64,000 nucleotides of DNA from Poriferisphaera corsica (GCF_007747445.1 NZ_CP036425.1:1782175-1846174), one strand, 5' to 3'; positions 1-8,409 are shown, counted from the first letter of the stretch. A program made the numbers and translations. The notes: generated from the sequence alone by a model not told the origin.

Positions 1-906
1 CTTGCTGCCGTCGACACCATGACCAAACTTTGGACAGGCAAGCCTCCTACCAACGCTTGCCCCGAAATCATTGAACTCAAAATCACCAGCGACCATATCG
101 TTGAGCCTAACGATTACATCTCTGCTGAACTCAATGCAATTGATCCAGATAACGACCCACTTGATATTCAGTGGATACTCAGAGCTGCCGACGGCAAAAC
201 CGGCTGGGGTGGTGACGCTGAAGAACGCAACACCGCATTCAACGACGTCATTGAAACCTCAACTGATAAAAGTGTTCGCATCAAAATGCCTGAAAAACAA
301 GGCCCATACCGCCTCTTCGCCTATGTCCGTGACAATAAAGGTAACGGTGCTGTTGGCAATATCCCGATCTTTGTCAGAGTCCAGCAAGCAATGAATGAGA
401 CTCAGCCAGCACCCATTCCTTTCCGTATCTACACGGACACGCAACCCGACATGCCATACCAACCATCTGGCTATATGGGCAATCATTCACAAGTCCAAAT
501 GAATGAAGCTTCAAACCAAAATCAAAATTCTGGCGCCACTTGCATTGAAATCAAATACAACGACCCAGGGCAATGGGCTGGTGTGGTATGGCAGCACCCG
601 TACAACGACTGGGGAGACAAGCCCGGCGGCTATAGCCTGACCGGCGCTAAAAAACTGACATGGTATGCACGAGGTGCCAAAGGTGGTGAAAAAATCAAGT
701 TCGGCTTCGGCCTCCTCGGTATGGATAAAACATATCATGACACCGCCTCTTTCGAATCAGAATACACACTCACGGATCAATGGATGCAATATTCAACCGA
801 TCTCACAGGTAAAGACCTCTCGCGCATCAAGACCGGATTCTACTGGGTTCTTGCCGGGCAAGGCGCCCCAATAACCTTCTACCTGGATGATATTAAATAC
901 GAGTAA
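1..906 (+). CDS. Secreted clan GH-A glycoside hydrolase, C-terminal part (partial)
   Basis: The reading frame is open from base 1, so the gene starts outside the window. Its first visible residues (LAAVDTM) match LAPVDTM near the end of the catalytic domain of the next gene, and the following ~120 residues (Ig-like domain with LRAADGKT and GNGAVGNIP) are closely related to that gene's C-terminus. It is therefore the tail of a paralogue with the catalytic barrel upstream. Unlike the neighbour it has a further ~170-residue C-terminal domain rich in aromatic residues and ending in FYLDDIKYE, which looks like a beta-sandwich carbohydrate-binding module. An internal ATG at 19 could be mistaken for the start. 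The likely role is extracellular polysaccharide binding and cleavage; the substrate is not evident, but the GH16 gene nearby suggests a beta-glucan. Confidence 0.75.
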   Translation, partial: LAAVDTMTKLWTGKPPTNACPEIIELKITSDHIVEPNDYISAELNAIDPDNDPLDIQWILRAADGKTGWGGDAEERNTAFNDVIETSTDKSVRIKMPEKQGPYRLFAYVRDNKGNGAVGNIPIFVRVQQAMNETQPAPIPFRIYTDTQPDMPYQPSGYMGNHSQVQMNEASNQNQNSGATCIEIKYNDPGQWAGVVWQHPYNDWGDKPGGYSLTGAKKLTWYARGAKGGEKIKFGFGLLGMDKTYHDTASFESEYTLTDQWMQYSTDLTGKDLSRIKTGFYWVLAGQGAPITFYLDDIKYE

Positions 907-1043
907 GGCGTCCCTCATCATAAATAATGGGTTACTTGGTATGATAAGACTTCACATCAAATCAATGATGAAAATAAAAACATAGTGCCATTATTGATAT
1001 AAAAACAAGGTGAAGTTTATATAACTATACTGGGATACTACGC

Positions 1044-2333
1044 ATGTTTCGATTCGCCAGAACCATAAGTGTTGTTGCATCTTTACTCCTTACTTTACTC
1101 CTTAATGTCACTCTGAATGCAGAACCAAGCAGCACGAAGCTCGAGAAAAACGGTAAGTTTTGGTCACTCATTCACAACGGAAAACCATACCGTATCAAAG
1201 GCGCTGGTGGCCAGGTATACCTTGAGCAAGTCATTCAAGCTGGCGGCAACTCCATCCGAACATGGGGTGTTAATGACAATACGCAAAACATCCTTGATGA
1301 TGCATTCGCAAAAAATATCACCGTCACCTTCGGTATATGGCTCGGACACGAACGGCACGGATTCGATTACAGCGATCCTGATAAAGTCAAAAAACAGATC
1401 GATAAAGTTGAAAATGCTGTCCTGAAATATAAAGATCACCCCGCATTACTCATCTGGGGGCTCGGCAACGAAATGGAGTGGAAAAATAACAACCCAGATG
1501 TTTACAAAGCCGTTAATGACATCGCAAAACGCGTCAAGCAACTCGACCCCAACCACCCCACCATGACTGTCATCGCCGAACTCGGTAAGAACGGCTCGAA
1601 AATCAATGCACTCAATAAATACTGCCCAGATATCGACATCATCGGCATCAATACCTACGGCGGTGTCAACACGGTACTCAACCGTTACCGCAAAGCCGGT
1701 GGCACACGCCCCGTCATCATCACCGAATATGCCGGCCCCAGAGATAAGGAATCAAAAAAAACATCATGGGACGCTCCCATAGAAGACACCAGTACTCAAA
1801 AAGCCCACGACTACTACAACGGCTACAAGAACACCGTTTTGAGCAATCCTGACCTCACACTAGGTTCTTACGCTTTCAAATGGGGCGAAAAACAACAAAC
1901 AACCGCCACCTGGGTCGGCATGTTCTTACCCGATGGCACAAGACTCGCACCAGTTGACACCATGACGCAGCTCTGGTCAGGCAAGCCTCCAAAAAACAAA
2001 TGCCCCAAAATCACGAAACTCAAACTTTTGGGCGAAGACATTGCTAAACCAAACCAATACATCACCGTCTTACTCAAAGCACACGATCCTGACGACGACC
2101 CGCTTCAGATTGAATGGATTCTCCGTGCAGCAGACGGCAAAACTAAAGATGGTGGTGATTACGAACAATTAAATGCAATCCACACAATCAAACCCGAGCG
2201 CATCTCTGACACAATAGTACGCATCAAAATGCCTCATGCGCAACGCCCCTACCGACTTTTTGTTTACATCCGCGATGGCCAAGGAAACGGAGCCGTTGGT
2301 AATATCCCACTTTTAGTGAAAGCTTTGAAATAA
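1044..2333 (+). CDS. Secreted clan GH-A glycoside hydrolase (GH2 TIM-barrel-like)
   Basis: A 429-residue secreted enzyme. Residues 1-27 form a signal peptide (RFAR, hydrophobic core, LNAEP). Residues ~37-310 look like a TIM barrel: NSIRTWG at ~69-75, the acid/base motif GNE with Glu143 at strand 4, and the nucleophile motif ITEYA with Glu228 at strand 7. These fit a retaining clan GH-A glycosidase. Residues ~315-429 form an Ig-like accessory domain shared with the truncated gene just upstream, so the two are tandem duplicates. The GH16 gene follows after 57 bases on the same strand, which suggests a joint role in breaking down a beta-1,3-glucan such as laminarin. The exact GH family cannot be fixed by eye, so substrate assignment is inference from context. 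Confidence 0.8.
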   Translation: MFRFARTISVVASLLLTLLLNVTLNAEPSSTKLEKNGKFWSLIHNGKPYRIKGAGGQVYLEQVIQAGGNSIRTWGVNDNTQNILDDAFAKNITVTFGIWLGHERHGFDYSDPDKVKKQIDKVENAVLKYKDHPALLIWGLGNEMEWKNNNPDVYKAVNDIAKRVKQLDPNHPTMTVIAELGKNGSKINALNKYCPDIDIIGINTYGGVNTVLNRYRKAGGTRPVIITEYAGPRDKESKKTSWDAPIEDTSTQKAHDYYNGYKNTVLSNPDLTLGSYAFKWGEKQQTTATWVGMFLPDGTRLAPVDTMTQLWSGKPPKNKCPKITKLKLLGEDIAKPNQYITVLLKAHDPDDDPLQIEWILRAADGKTKDGGDYEQLNAIHTIKPERISDTIVRIKMPHAQRPYRLFVYIRDGQGNGAVGNIPLLVKALK

Positions 2334-2390
2334 GCAATCTAAAACATAACGAACAATATATCGATACAGCTTTATCGGAGGTGAGACTCA

Positions 2391-3719
2391 ATGTTAATAG
2401 TGAAACAATCAATACTTACGCTAGTATTAATTTTTGCAGGGTTTATAACCGTGTCCACCACAGCACAGGCAAACTGGGAACTCACATGGTCTGATGAATT
2501 CACAGGCTCCGCGATCAACACCAATCAATGGCACGTTGAAAACCGTGGCTACTGGAATAACAACGAACTCCAATACTATCTCCCGCGCCAAGTCTCCGTT
2601 TCCACGGGCCAACTCTTGATCAAATCAGAAAACATTTCTGTAGCCGGTTATCCGCACCCTTATATCTCAGGTCGCGTCCAAACCAAGTACACCCAAAAAT
2701 TCGGCCGCTTCGAAGTGCGAGCCAAACTACCATCTACAAAAGGCATTTGGCCCGCCATTTGGCTACTCCCCGCCAGCACACCTTGGCCTTCAGGCGGCGA
2801 GATCGACATCATGGAAGCCGGGGGCTCGCAGCCTTTCCGTGTGACCCAAGCCTATCACTGGGGCGCTAACTACGACCAAAGGCAGTACGTCTCAAACGAA
2901 ACATGGGGCAGCACACCTTGGCCAGATGAATTTCACACCTTTGCCGCTGAATGGGAACCCAACGAGATCCGCTACTACGTTGACAACAATCACGTCTATA
3001 CCGTCAACTCGTCCATGGCCCCAATCTCAAATACACCCATGAATCTCATCCTCAACACAGCTGTTGGGGGTTGGTTTGATGGTAATCCCGACAATTCAAC
3101 ACAATTTCCGCAAACATTCGCAATCGATTACGTTCGCATGTATCAAAAATCAGCCCCGCAAACTCACGCTTTACTTAACGCAGCATTTGAAGAGGATGCA
3201 AACGGTTGGAATCTTAGCGGCAACGCCTATATTCAAACCCATAATACAAACACCAATCCTCAAAGCATTGCCTTTGAAGGCGAGGGCGGCGCCGCTCTTA
3301 AACTCTTTGGCTACAGCAATACACACGTCACACAAAACTTGATCGACATCACTCCCAACGAAACAGTCACGCTCTCCGCTCGCGTACGAACGAATGCCGA
3401 CGACACCATCAATAACACCCAAAACTATGTCGGTATGTTCATCAATTTCTATGACCGTTACGATCAAAAGGTAGGCGAAAAATGGGTCAAAATTGCAGAA
3501 AACGGTATGGTTGAAGACCAATGGCTCGAACAATGGATCACCGCCACCGCACCTGAGGACGCAGTCAGCATGGAGGTTGGCTTTAATTTCCTTCAACCTA
3601 ATAATGAAGGCGGCGCAGTGTGGATCGACCATATCGTCATCCCTGAGCCAACCACGTTTCTCACGTTAGCCGTCGCAACAACATTTGTTCTTGTAAAACG
3701 TAAAACCTCATCGCGGTAA
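2391..3719 (+). CDS. GH16 beta-glucanase (laminarinase-like) with PEP-CTERM tail
   Basis: A 442-residue secreted endo-glycosidase. The signal peptide is residues 1-28. The GH16 jelly roll spans ~29-252 and carries GEIDIMEAGG with the catalytic trio Glu137, Asp139 and Glu142. The WSDEF start and the GxWPAxWLLP segment are typical of GH16 beta-1,3(4)-glucanases. Residues ~258-415 form a second beta-sandwich, probably a carbohydrate-binding module. The C-terminus (PEPTTFLTLAV, hydrophobic stretch, then KRKTSSR) is a PEP-CTERM sorting signal, so the enzyme is probably processed by an exosortase-type system. The start is supported by GGAGGTGA nine bases upstream. It follows the GH-A enzyme by 57 bases and ends before a strong hairpin, so the two probably share a transcript. 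Confidence 0.92.
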   Translation: MLIVKQSILTLVLIFAGFITVSTTAQANWELTWSDEFTGSAINTNQWHVENRGYWNNNELQYYLPRQVSVSTGQLLIKSENISVAGYPHPYISGRVQTKYTQKFGRFEVRAKLPSTKGIWPAIWLLPASTPWPSGGEIDIMEAGGSQPFRVTQAYHWGANYDQRQYVSNETWGSTPWPDEFHTFAAEWEPNEIRYYVDNNHVYTVNSSMAPISNTPMNLILNTAVGGWFDGNPDNSTQFPQTFAIDYVRMYQKSAPQTHALLNAAFEEDANGWNLSGNAYIQTHNTNTNPQSIAFEGEGGAALKLFGYSNTHVTQNLIDITPNETVTLSARVRTNADDTINNTQNYVGMFINFYDRYDQKVGEKWVKIAENGMVEDQWLEQWITATAPEDAVSMEVGFNFLQPNNEGGAVWIDHIVIPEPTTFLTLAVATTFVLVKRKTSSR

Positions 3720-3809
3720 TTATCGCAGTAAGAGGATCAATTTTTAAGACATGGATTGGCAGCGTACTTTTTGTCTGGACGCTCAATATTTTTGCAACAA
3801 TAAATTTCC

Positions 3810-3838
3810 AAAAACCCTAATCGACGATTAGGGTTTTT
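3810..3838 (+). terminator. Intrinsic terminator after the GH operon
   Basis: A 12-bp perfect stem (AAAAACCCTAAT / ATTAGGGTTTTT) with a 5-base loop, ending in a T-run. The arms are nearly symmetric, but the convergent gene ends 350 bases away, so its main role is termination of the GH16 transcript. Confidence 0.85.
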
Positions 3839-3898
3839 AATTGTTGTTTTTTATTGCCCCCCCCATCGGTTTCATTTAAACAGATAGATATTGAGATT

Positions 3899-4132
3899 GA
3901 AAATCTTTTAGATTGCGCACAAACACGCATTTCACTCAATTCGCAGTCATGAGGAAAATTCAGTTAGCGCGCGTTTATCACGCAAAGCCTGTGATTGTTT
4001 GAGCATTTCTCTTTGTTTTGAGCTTATTGCAACTTAGGGTAAATCACTGATTCTGTTTTATTGTGCGCACAAACGCGCAGGATCCAGTGGAAAACATCGT
4101 TTTTGTGCGCGCAAAATCAGCTGGTTAACACC
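3899..4132. repeat. Dispersed noncoding element, copy 1
   Basis: A ~233-base noncoding stretch between two convergent genes. Blocks GAAAATCTT (3899), GTTAGCGCGCG (3963), GGGTAAATCACT (4037), TGTGCGCACAAA (4062), TGTGCGCGC (4104) and GTTAACACC (4124) recur in the same order and orientation, with spacing preserved to within 1 base, upstream of recA at 31362-31594. The element contains several TGCGCACAAA motifs, and TGTGCGCACA is a perfect palindrome. It lies at the 3' ends of both flanking genes, so it is not a promoter for either. No open reading frame is conserved between copies. Possible roles are a protein-binding site array, a small RNA or a repeat family. No function is assigned. Confidence 0.75.
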
Positions 4133-4189
4133 TGTTAAATCAGCGAAATTGGCGTACAAACAAAACTGATCACTAGGAAAATCGATTGA

Positions 4190-5425
4190 CTACACGCGCT
4201 TCTTGGGATGCTTTTTCGTCTTATTCCCCTCGTTAGTACCAAGCACCTCATCAGCAAGCTTCTCAGTAACCTCTTCATCATCAACCGTCGCAAAACGGCT
4301 AAAAATCATACGCCCCGCCGAGGTCTGTAACGTGCTGGTCACAATCACATTGCATTCCTCCCCAACGTGATTCTTGCCAGATTCAACGACAACCATCGTC
4401 CCGTCGTCCAGATACCCTACACCCTGTTCTTGGCCTTCACCCTGCTTGGCAATTTTCACGTGCAGTTTCTCGCCAGGCAGAACCACTGGCCGCATTGCCT
4501 TGGACAAGTCATTAATATTGATCACTTCAACACCACGTAACTGAGCGACCTTATTGAGGTTAAAGTCATTCGTCATGACACGCCCCTGCATGTCAGCCGT
4601 CAATGCCAGCAACTTCTGATCGACCGTTCTGCCTTCGATATCGCGGTCTTCGATATGAACCTCGATGGTTTGGCTGTTTTGCATTTTCTTTAATACATCC
4701 AGGCCGCGCCTGCCTCGAGCACGCTTCAGTTTATCATGCGAGTCTGCAATGGTTTGCAGTTCATTCAGGATGAACTTCGGTACCACCAGTGTTCCCTGCA
4801 CGATTTTCGTTTCGATGATGTCCAGAATGCGGCCATCAATAATCACCGAGCTGTCGACGACAATGGGCTTCTGTCCGCGTATTTGTTTCGTAAATTCAAC
4901 ATACGGAATCACAAACCGGAAATCGTCTTTCGTCTGTAAAACCAGCGATATGCCTAAGTAAACGCAAACCAGGCCCGAAAGCACCTTAACGCCTTCGAGC
5001 ATATTCCAAAACACGCGGTTGGCTTCAAATTCCTTATCGTACTCGAGCCATTGATTTTTTAAGTCGATCTGTTCTTCATCGGTCAGTGTTTGATATGCAA
5101 TGCTGTTCTCTTTGATAATCGGCCTTACGACATCCGGTGACGGCTCGTAAATGATGCCAAAGAGGTTGATGACGAATGAAAGCGCGTAAGTTGCCAGTAG
5201 ACCGCCTATTAAGCCAAGAAAGATGCCGGAAACCTGTGAAAGCTTCTTGTCTTTGATACCTGCGTCAATGCCGATGATCGCCAGCATTAAGCCTATGACG
5301 GCCGAAAGGATGATGATGAATTTCACATCATCCACATTCGCTGCCCATTGATTAGACAGCAGGTACAAACTTGCCACAGCCATGGCCAGCAGCAGCAGTG
5401 CACCTCGCATGATTAAGAGAATCAT
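4190..5425 (-). CDS. Membrane-anchored PIN-TRAM domain protein (YacL-like)
   Basis: A 411-residue protein. Four hydrophobic segments (about 5-24, 35-53, 66-92 and 145-163) anchor it in the membrane. A PIN nuclease-fold domain follows at ~187-310, with acidic residues at the expected places (Asp191 in VVDSSVIIDGR, Glu222 in ILNEL, Asp287 in MTNDFNLN). A TRAM domain at ~318-377 (GEKLHVKI, GVGYLDDGTMVVV) suggests RNA binding. This architecture is known from YacL-type proteins of Firmicutes and many planctomycetes, where the biological role is poorly defined. The tail is lysine-rich. The gene is alone on the reverse strand. A 9-bp inverted repeat lies 52 bases upstream of its start. Confidence 0.88.
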   Translation of the reverse strand: MILLIMRGALLLLAMAVASLYLLSNQWAANVDDVKFIIILSAVIGLMLAIIGIDAGIKDKKLSQVSGIFLGLIGGLLATYALSFVINLFGIIYEPSPDVVRPIIKENSIAYQTLTDEEQIDLKNQWLEYDKEFEANRVFWNMLEGVKVLSGLVCVYLGISLVLQTKDDFRFVIPYVEFTKQIRGQKPIVVDSSVIIDGRILDIIETKIVQGTLVVPKFILNELQTIADSHDKLKRARGRRGLDVLKKMQNSQTIEVHIEDRDIEGRTVDQKLLALTADMQGRVMTNDFNLNKVAQLRGVEVININDLSKAMRPVVLPGEKLHVKIAKQGEGQEQGVGYLDDGTMVVVESGKNHVGEECNVIVTSTLQTSAGRMIFSRFATVDDEEVTEKLADEVLGTNEGNKTKKHPKKRV

Positions 5426-5476
5426 CTCGGTAGCTCCAGATTGTCGGATAATAAAACAAAAAATAAATCAGTGGCC

Positions 5477-5511
5477 GATCTGTACGGACAATCTGAATAC
5501 AGGTACAGATC
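5477..5511. promoter_or_regulatory. Inverted repeat upstream of the PIN-TRAM gene
   Basis: Perfect 9-bp arms GATCTGTAC (5477-5485) and GTACAGATC (5503-5511), with a 17-base spacer and no T-run. The arm positions fit a dimeric repressor or activator site in the promoter of the reverse-strand gene starting at 5425. The regulator is unknown. Confidence 0.45.
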
Positions 5512-5635
5512 AGCGCAGTATGTATGCTATGAGAATAAACTGAAAAGCTCGCAAAGCCAAGACAAATACGCACTTGTGAGCGGTTGAGTCACGAAAGACG
5601 CACTTATGCACGGGTTGGGGAGAGAGGCTGATTAT

Positions 5636-5664
5636 TTGAGATATCGCTGATTTCGGGCTATGAT
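5636..5664 (+). promoter_or_regulatory. Sigma70-type promoter for ffs/dnaX
   Basis: A -35 TTGAGA (5636-5641) and a -10 TATGAT (5659-5664) separated by 17 bases. The predicted start near 5671 is ~40 bases upstream of the recognisable SRP RNA helix. Two direct copies of ACGCACTT(G/A)TG lie just upstream at 5568 and 5598. Confidence 0.6.
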
Positions 5665-5711
5665 GCGGGTCTGTAAACGGCCCCAAGCTGTTTTCACGGA
5701 TCGCCGTGAGG

Positions 5712-5819
5712 ATATGTGGCCGGACCCAATGCACGGGTTGGCTCACGAACCGGGTCAGGCCTTGATCGGAGCAGCCCTAAGTGGTTTCAGCCCGGTGCCG
5801 TTGGTGTTCTGGCCACTTA
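5712..5819 (+). ncRNA. ffs: Signal recognition particle RNA (4.5S, small type)
   Basis: The conserved SRP domain is visible. GGGTCAGG (5752-5759) and GGAGCAGCCC (5768-5777) form the asymmetric internal loop that binds Ffh, and GGTGCCG follows on the 3' side. The ends close with GTGGCC (5716-5721) pairing GGCCAC (5811-5816), extended by GGAC/GTTC. The distance from CAGG to AGCAG equals that of E. coli 4.5S RNA (19 bases), but the apical part reads CCTTGATCGG instead of UCCGGAAGGA, so the usual GGAA tetraloop is absent. The RNA guides membrane protein targeting with Ffh and FtsY. The position directly upstream of dnaX is common in bacteria. Exact ends are inferred; the transcript may start near 5671. 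Confidence 0.85.
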
Positions 5820-5878
5820 TCCACGCGGCGTTTTTTCATGCAACATGAGCCGCCGATTTCACTATCATCATTCTTATT

Positions 5879-7822
5879 ATGGGTTACACAGTACTCGCAA
5901 GACGATATCGTTCGCAGTCCTTCGACCAGGTCGTGGGACAGCAACCTATTGCGACGACCCTGAAAAATGCGATTTCGCACGGTCGGGTGGCACATGCATA
6001 TCTGTTCTGTGGGACGCGCGGGGTCGGCAAGACCTCGATGGCCCGTATTTTCGCCCGTGCTTTGAACGCACCCGATACGATTGAAGACGCCCCGAAACAG
6101 GACAGTCTTGAGTATCCGGAGCTTGAGGTTCAGGAGCGGATGGCGAACGCGATCATGCGGGGTGAAGACCTGAACGTGATCGAGATCGACGGTGCGTCGA
6201 ATCGTGGTGTTGACGAAGCGCGACAGTTGATCGCCAATGCGGGGCTCGCGCCGACGGGGAATGCGAATTACAAAGTTTATATTATTGACGAAGTTCACAT
6301 GCTGACGCGTGAAGCGTTTAATGCGCTGCTCAAGACGATGGAGGAGCCGCCTGAGCATGTGAAATTTATTTTGTGTACGACGGAACAGCATAAGGTTCCG
6401 CCGACGATCCAGTCGCGATGTCAGCGGTTTGATTTTCGCAATATCCCAACGGGTCAGATTGCAGATCACTTAACGAATGTTCTGGCTGGTGAAAAGATCG
6501 AGGCGGAGGATGTGGTTGTTTGGCAGATTGCGAGGCTGGGTAATGGGTCGATGCGTGACGCGTTATCGTTGCTTGATCGGTTGATCGCAACGGGGCAGTC
6601 GCCGCTGACTAATCAGACGTTAGAAGAGATGTTTGGTTTGCCTGCGAGTGAGCTTGTCGCGAAGTTGGTGGATGCGATTGCTGGGGGTGATCTGAAGGGG
6701 ACGCTTGAATCCGCAAATGCGGTTCTGACGACAGGGATTTCGCAGGAACAATTTATTGATGTTCTGATTGAACGGTTCAGGCAGTTGATGCTGATTGCGG
6801 CTTGTGGTGCTGATTCGGATCTGGTTGAGCTTTCAGATGAAGCGAAACAGGAAGCGGCAGAGCAAGCGAAAAAGTTTGATGCGCCTGCGATTACATACAT
6901 GATTTCGTTGTGTGAGAACTTGCAGCGGATGACAAAACAGACCGCGAACCCTCGGGCGCTGTTTGACGCGACGATGGTGCGGCTTGCGCTGGCTGAAAAA
7001 TACGCGGATATTTCATCGCTTCTTGCAGGTGGTTCACCTGCCCAAAAAAAAAACATAATTCCTAAGGCTGCAGCGATTGCTGGTGGTCAAGCTGGCGGAA
7101 CCGTTTCGTCTGCTCCTGCTGGTGTTGGTGCGCGTCCAGCGATGGCGGCGGGGCAGGGAGTACAAGGGGGAAGAGGTGTTCAGCCGACGGCGATGCAGCC
7201 GCGTGTGAGTGGCCAGATGAGTGGTGGCCAGCAAGCATCTAATCAACCGCTTCAAAAGGGCGGTGATGTGAGCGTGCCGGGCAGTGGGCCACATGGCGAA
7301 AAGCGTGCGGTTGAGCCGACATCAGATGCGGCGGTTGCTTGGAAGCGATGTAAGGCAGATCTAGGGGCGAAGCCGACGTTTGCGTGGTTGAAATTTTTTG
7401 AGTTAGTGTCTTTGGATGAAACGACAGGTGTGTTGGCGCTAGTGACGGGTGAAGTTGGCATTTTACGGATTGTCAATACGCCTGATCGTATGAAGGCTTT
7501 GGCGGCAGAGATGGAGCGTTATATCGGTAGGCGGGTGACGCTGAAGGTTGATACGTCGATACGTCCAGCTGATGTGGCAGGTAGGAGTGAACGTGGTGGT
7601 GCGGGTGCAGGTGGTGGGCGGCCGCGACAGATGTCGCAGAATGATCGGCAGGATGCGTTGGACTTGCCTTTGGTGAGGAAGGTGCTGGAGGTGTTCCCGG
7701 ATGCGATCATGGTGGGGTTGTCGGATGAGGTGGTTGCTCTGCCGACGGAGGGGTCGATGCCGGAGGCGGGGGATTCTGATGCGGGTGAGGTTGAATCGCT
7801 TTCGGAAGGTGAAGACGCTTGA
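5879..7822 (+). CDS. dnaX: DNA polymerase III subunits gamma and tau
   Basis: The clamp-loader ATPase, 647 residues. The N-terminus MGYTVLARRYRSQSFDQVVG is typical. Walker A GTRGVGKTS is at 45-53, Walker B DEVH at 137-140, and the SRC sensor at 179-181. Clamp-loader domains II and III run to ~380. A Gly/Ala/Gln-rich linker (~395-480) leads to a tau-specific C-terminal domain (~485-647). The four cysteines of the usual DnaX zinc module, expected between residues 60 and 100, are all missing. An A10 run at codons 389-392 has stop codons a few bases behind it in both other frames, which would release a gamma-like product of about 392-395 residues. ybaB follows, as in many bacteria. Confidence 0.95.
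   Translation: MGYTVLARRYRSQSFDQVVGQQPIATTLKNAISHGRVAHAYLFCGTRGVGKTSMARIFARALNAPDTIEDAPKQDSLEYPELEVQERMANAIMRGEDLNVIEIDGASNRGVDEARQLIANAGLAPTGNANYKVYIIDEVHMLTREAFNALLKTMEEPPEHVKFILCTTEQHKVPPTIQSRCQRFDFRNIPTGQIADHLTNVLAGEKIEAEDVVVWQIARLGNGSMRDALSLLDRLIATGQSPLTNQTLEEMFGLPASELVAKLVDAIAGGDLKGTLESANAVLTTGISQEQFIDVLIERFRQLMLIAACGADSDLVELSDEAKQEAAEQAKKFDAPAITYMISLCENLQRMTKQTANPRALFDATMVRLALAEKYADISSLLAGGSPAQKKNIIPKAAAIAGGQAGGTVSSAPAGVGARPAMAAGQGVQGGRGVQPTAMQPRVSGQMSGGQQASNQPLQKGGDVSVPGSGPHGEKRAVEPTSDAAVAWKRCKADLGAKPTFAWLKFFELVSLDETTGVLALVTGEVGILRIVNTPDRMKALAAEMERYIGRRVTLKVDTSIRPADVAGRSERGGAGAGGGRPRQMSQNDRQDALDLPLVRKVLEVFPDAIMVGLSDEVVALPTEGSMPEAGDSDAGEVESLSEGEDA
7044..7065 (+). other. Candidate frameshift/slippage site in dnaX
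   Basis: Ten consecutive A (7044-7053) within codons 389-392. A -1 shift reads AAA CAT AAT TCC TAA (stop 7063-7065). A +1 shift reads ACA TAA (stop 7056-7058). The site sits exactly where domain III passes into the linker. E. coli and Thermus dnaX make gamma by frameshifting and transcript slippage on comparable A-runs. That it works here is inference. Confidence 0.6.
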
Positions 7823-7933
7823 TATTTGGGTGTGTTGGGATGGATGGTTGATGAGCGATATAATTGGAGGTCGGCGGAGAAACGCAGGTGTGCGGCCGAT
7901 AACGAAAAACCCTTTGAGATAAGTCAAAATACT

Positions 7934-8302
7934 ATGTTTGATCAATTGAAGAACTTAAAAAATCTTGCAGGCATGATGGGCAACATGGGGGATATGAAGG
8001 AAAAATTTGAGCAGATGCAGGCTGAGCTTGCTCGGGTGGAGGTGGATGCTGAGGCGGGTGCAGGTGCGGTGCGCGTTACGGTGAATGGCAAGTTTGAAAT
8101 GAAGCGGATTCAGATTGATCCGTCGATGGTCGCAACGCTTGCGGGCGAGGGGTCGGAGGCGGATAAGGAAATGATTGAGGAGTTGATCGTGTCGGCGACG
8201 AATGCGGCGATTGTGAAGGCTCAAGAGCAGATCCGTGAGCAGATGTCAGAAATGACCGGCGGAATGAATATACCGGGGCTGGATGGCTTGTTGGGTAACT
8301 AA
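7934..8302 (+). CDS. YbaB/EbfC family nucleoid-associated protein
   Basis: A 122-residue protein that matches the usual ~105-120 residues of the family. It begins MFDQLKNLKNLAGMMGNM, has an amphipathic helix with EKFEQMQAELARVEV, then AGAGAVRVTVNGKFEMKRI and IDPSMV, and ends with a Gly/Met-rich tail (GGMNIPGLDGLLGN). YbaB/EbfC dimers bind DNA as tweezers and help organise the nucleoid. A longer reading frame from 7826 adds a low-complexity leader without homology, so the ATG at 7934 was chosen; no strong ribosome-binding site precedes it. It lies 111 bases after dnaX, the classic dnaX-ybaB pair. recR, often third in this cluster, is absent. A hairpin terminator follows. Confidence 0.92.
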   Translation: MFDQLKNLKNLAGMMGNMGDMKEKFEQMQAELARVEVDAEAGAGAVRVTVNGKFEMKRIQIDPSMVATLAGEGSEADKEMIEELIVSATNAAIVKAQEQIREQMSEMTGGMNIPGLDGLLGN

Positions 8303-8326
8303 TGGTTAGTTAGATAATTATTATAA

Positions 8327-8354
8327 GACGTCAGTTTTGGCTGGCGTTTTTATT
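8327..8354 (+). terminator. Intrinsic terminator after ybaB
   Basis: Stem ACGTCAG / CTGGCGT with one G-T pair, loop TTTTGG, followed by a T-rich tail (TTTTTATTTT). It closes the ffs-dnaX-ybaB unit. Confidence 0.75.
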
Positions 8355-8409
8355 TTGCGCCCATCGCATGATATGGATTGGTTTATTTTATAGGATTGTG
8401 TGGCTATAG

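Noticed and set aside
5815-5826. TTATCCACG as a DnaA box / origin
   Set aside because: Single near-match inside the 3' part of the SRP RNA region; no cluster of boxes and no dnaA or dnaN nearby.
5660-5900. Large SRP RNA with Alu domain
   Set aside because: No convincing pairing between the region upstream of 5712 and downstream of 5819; the small type fits better.
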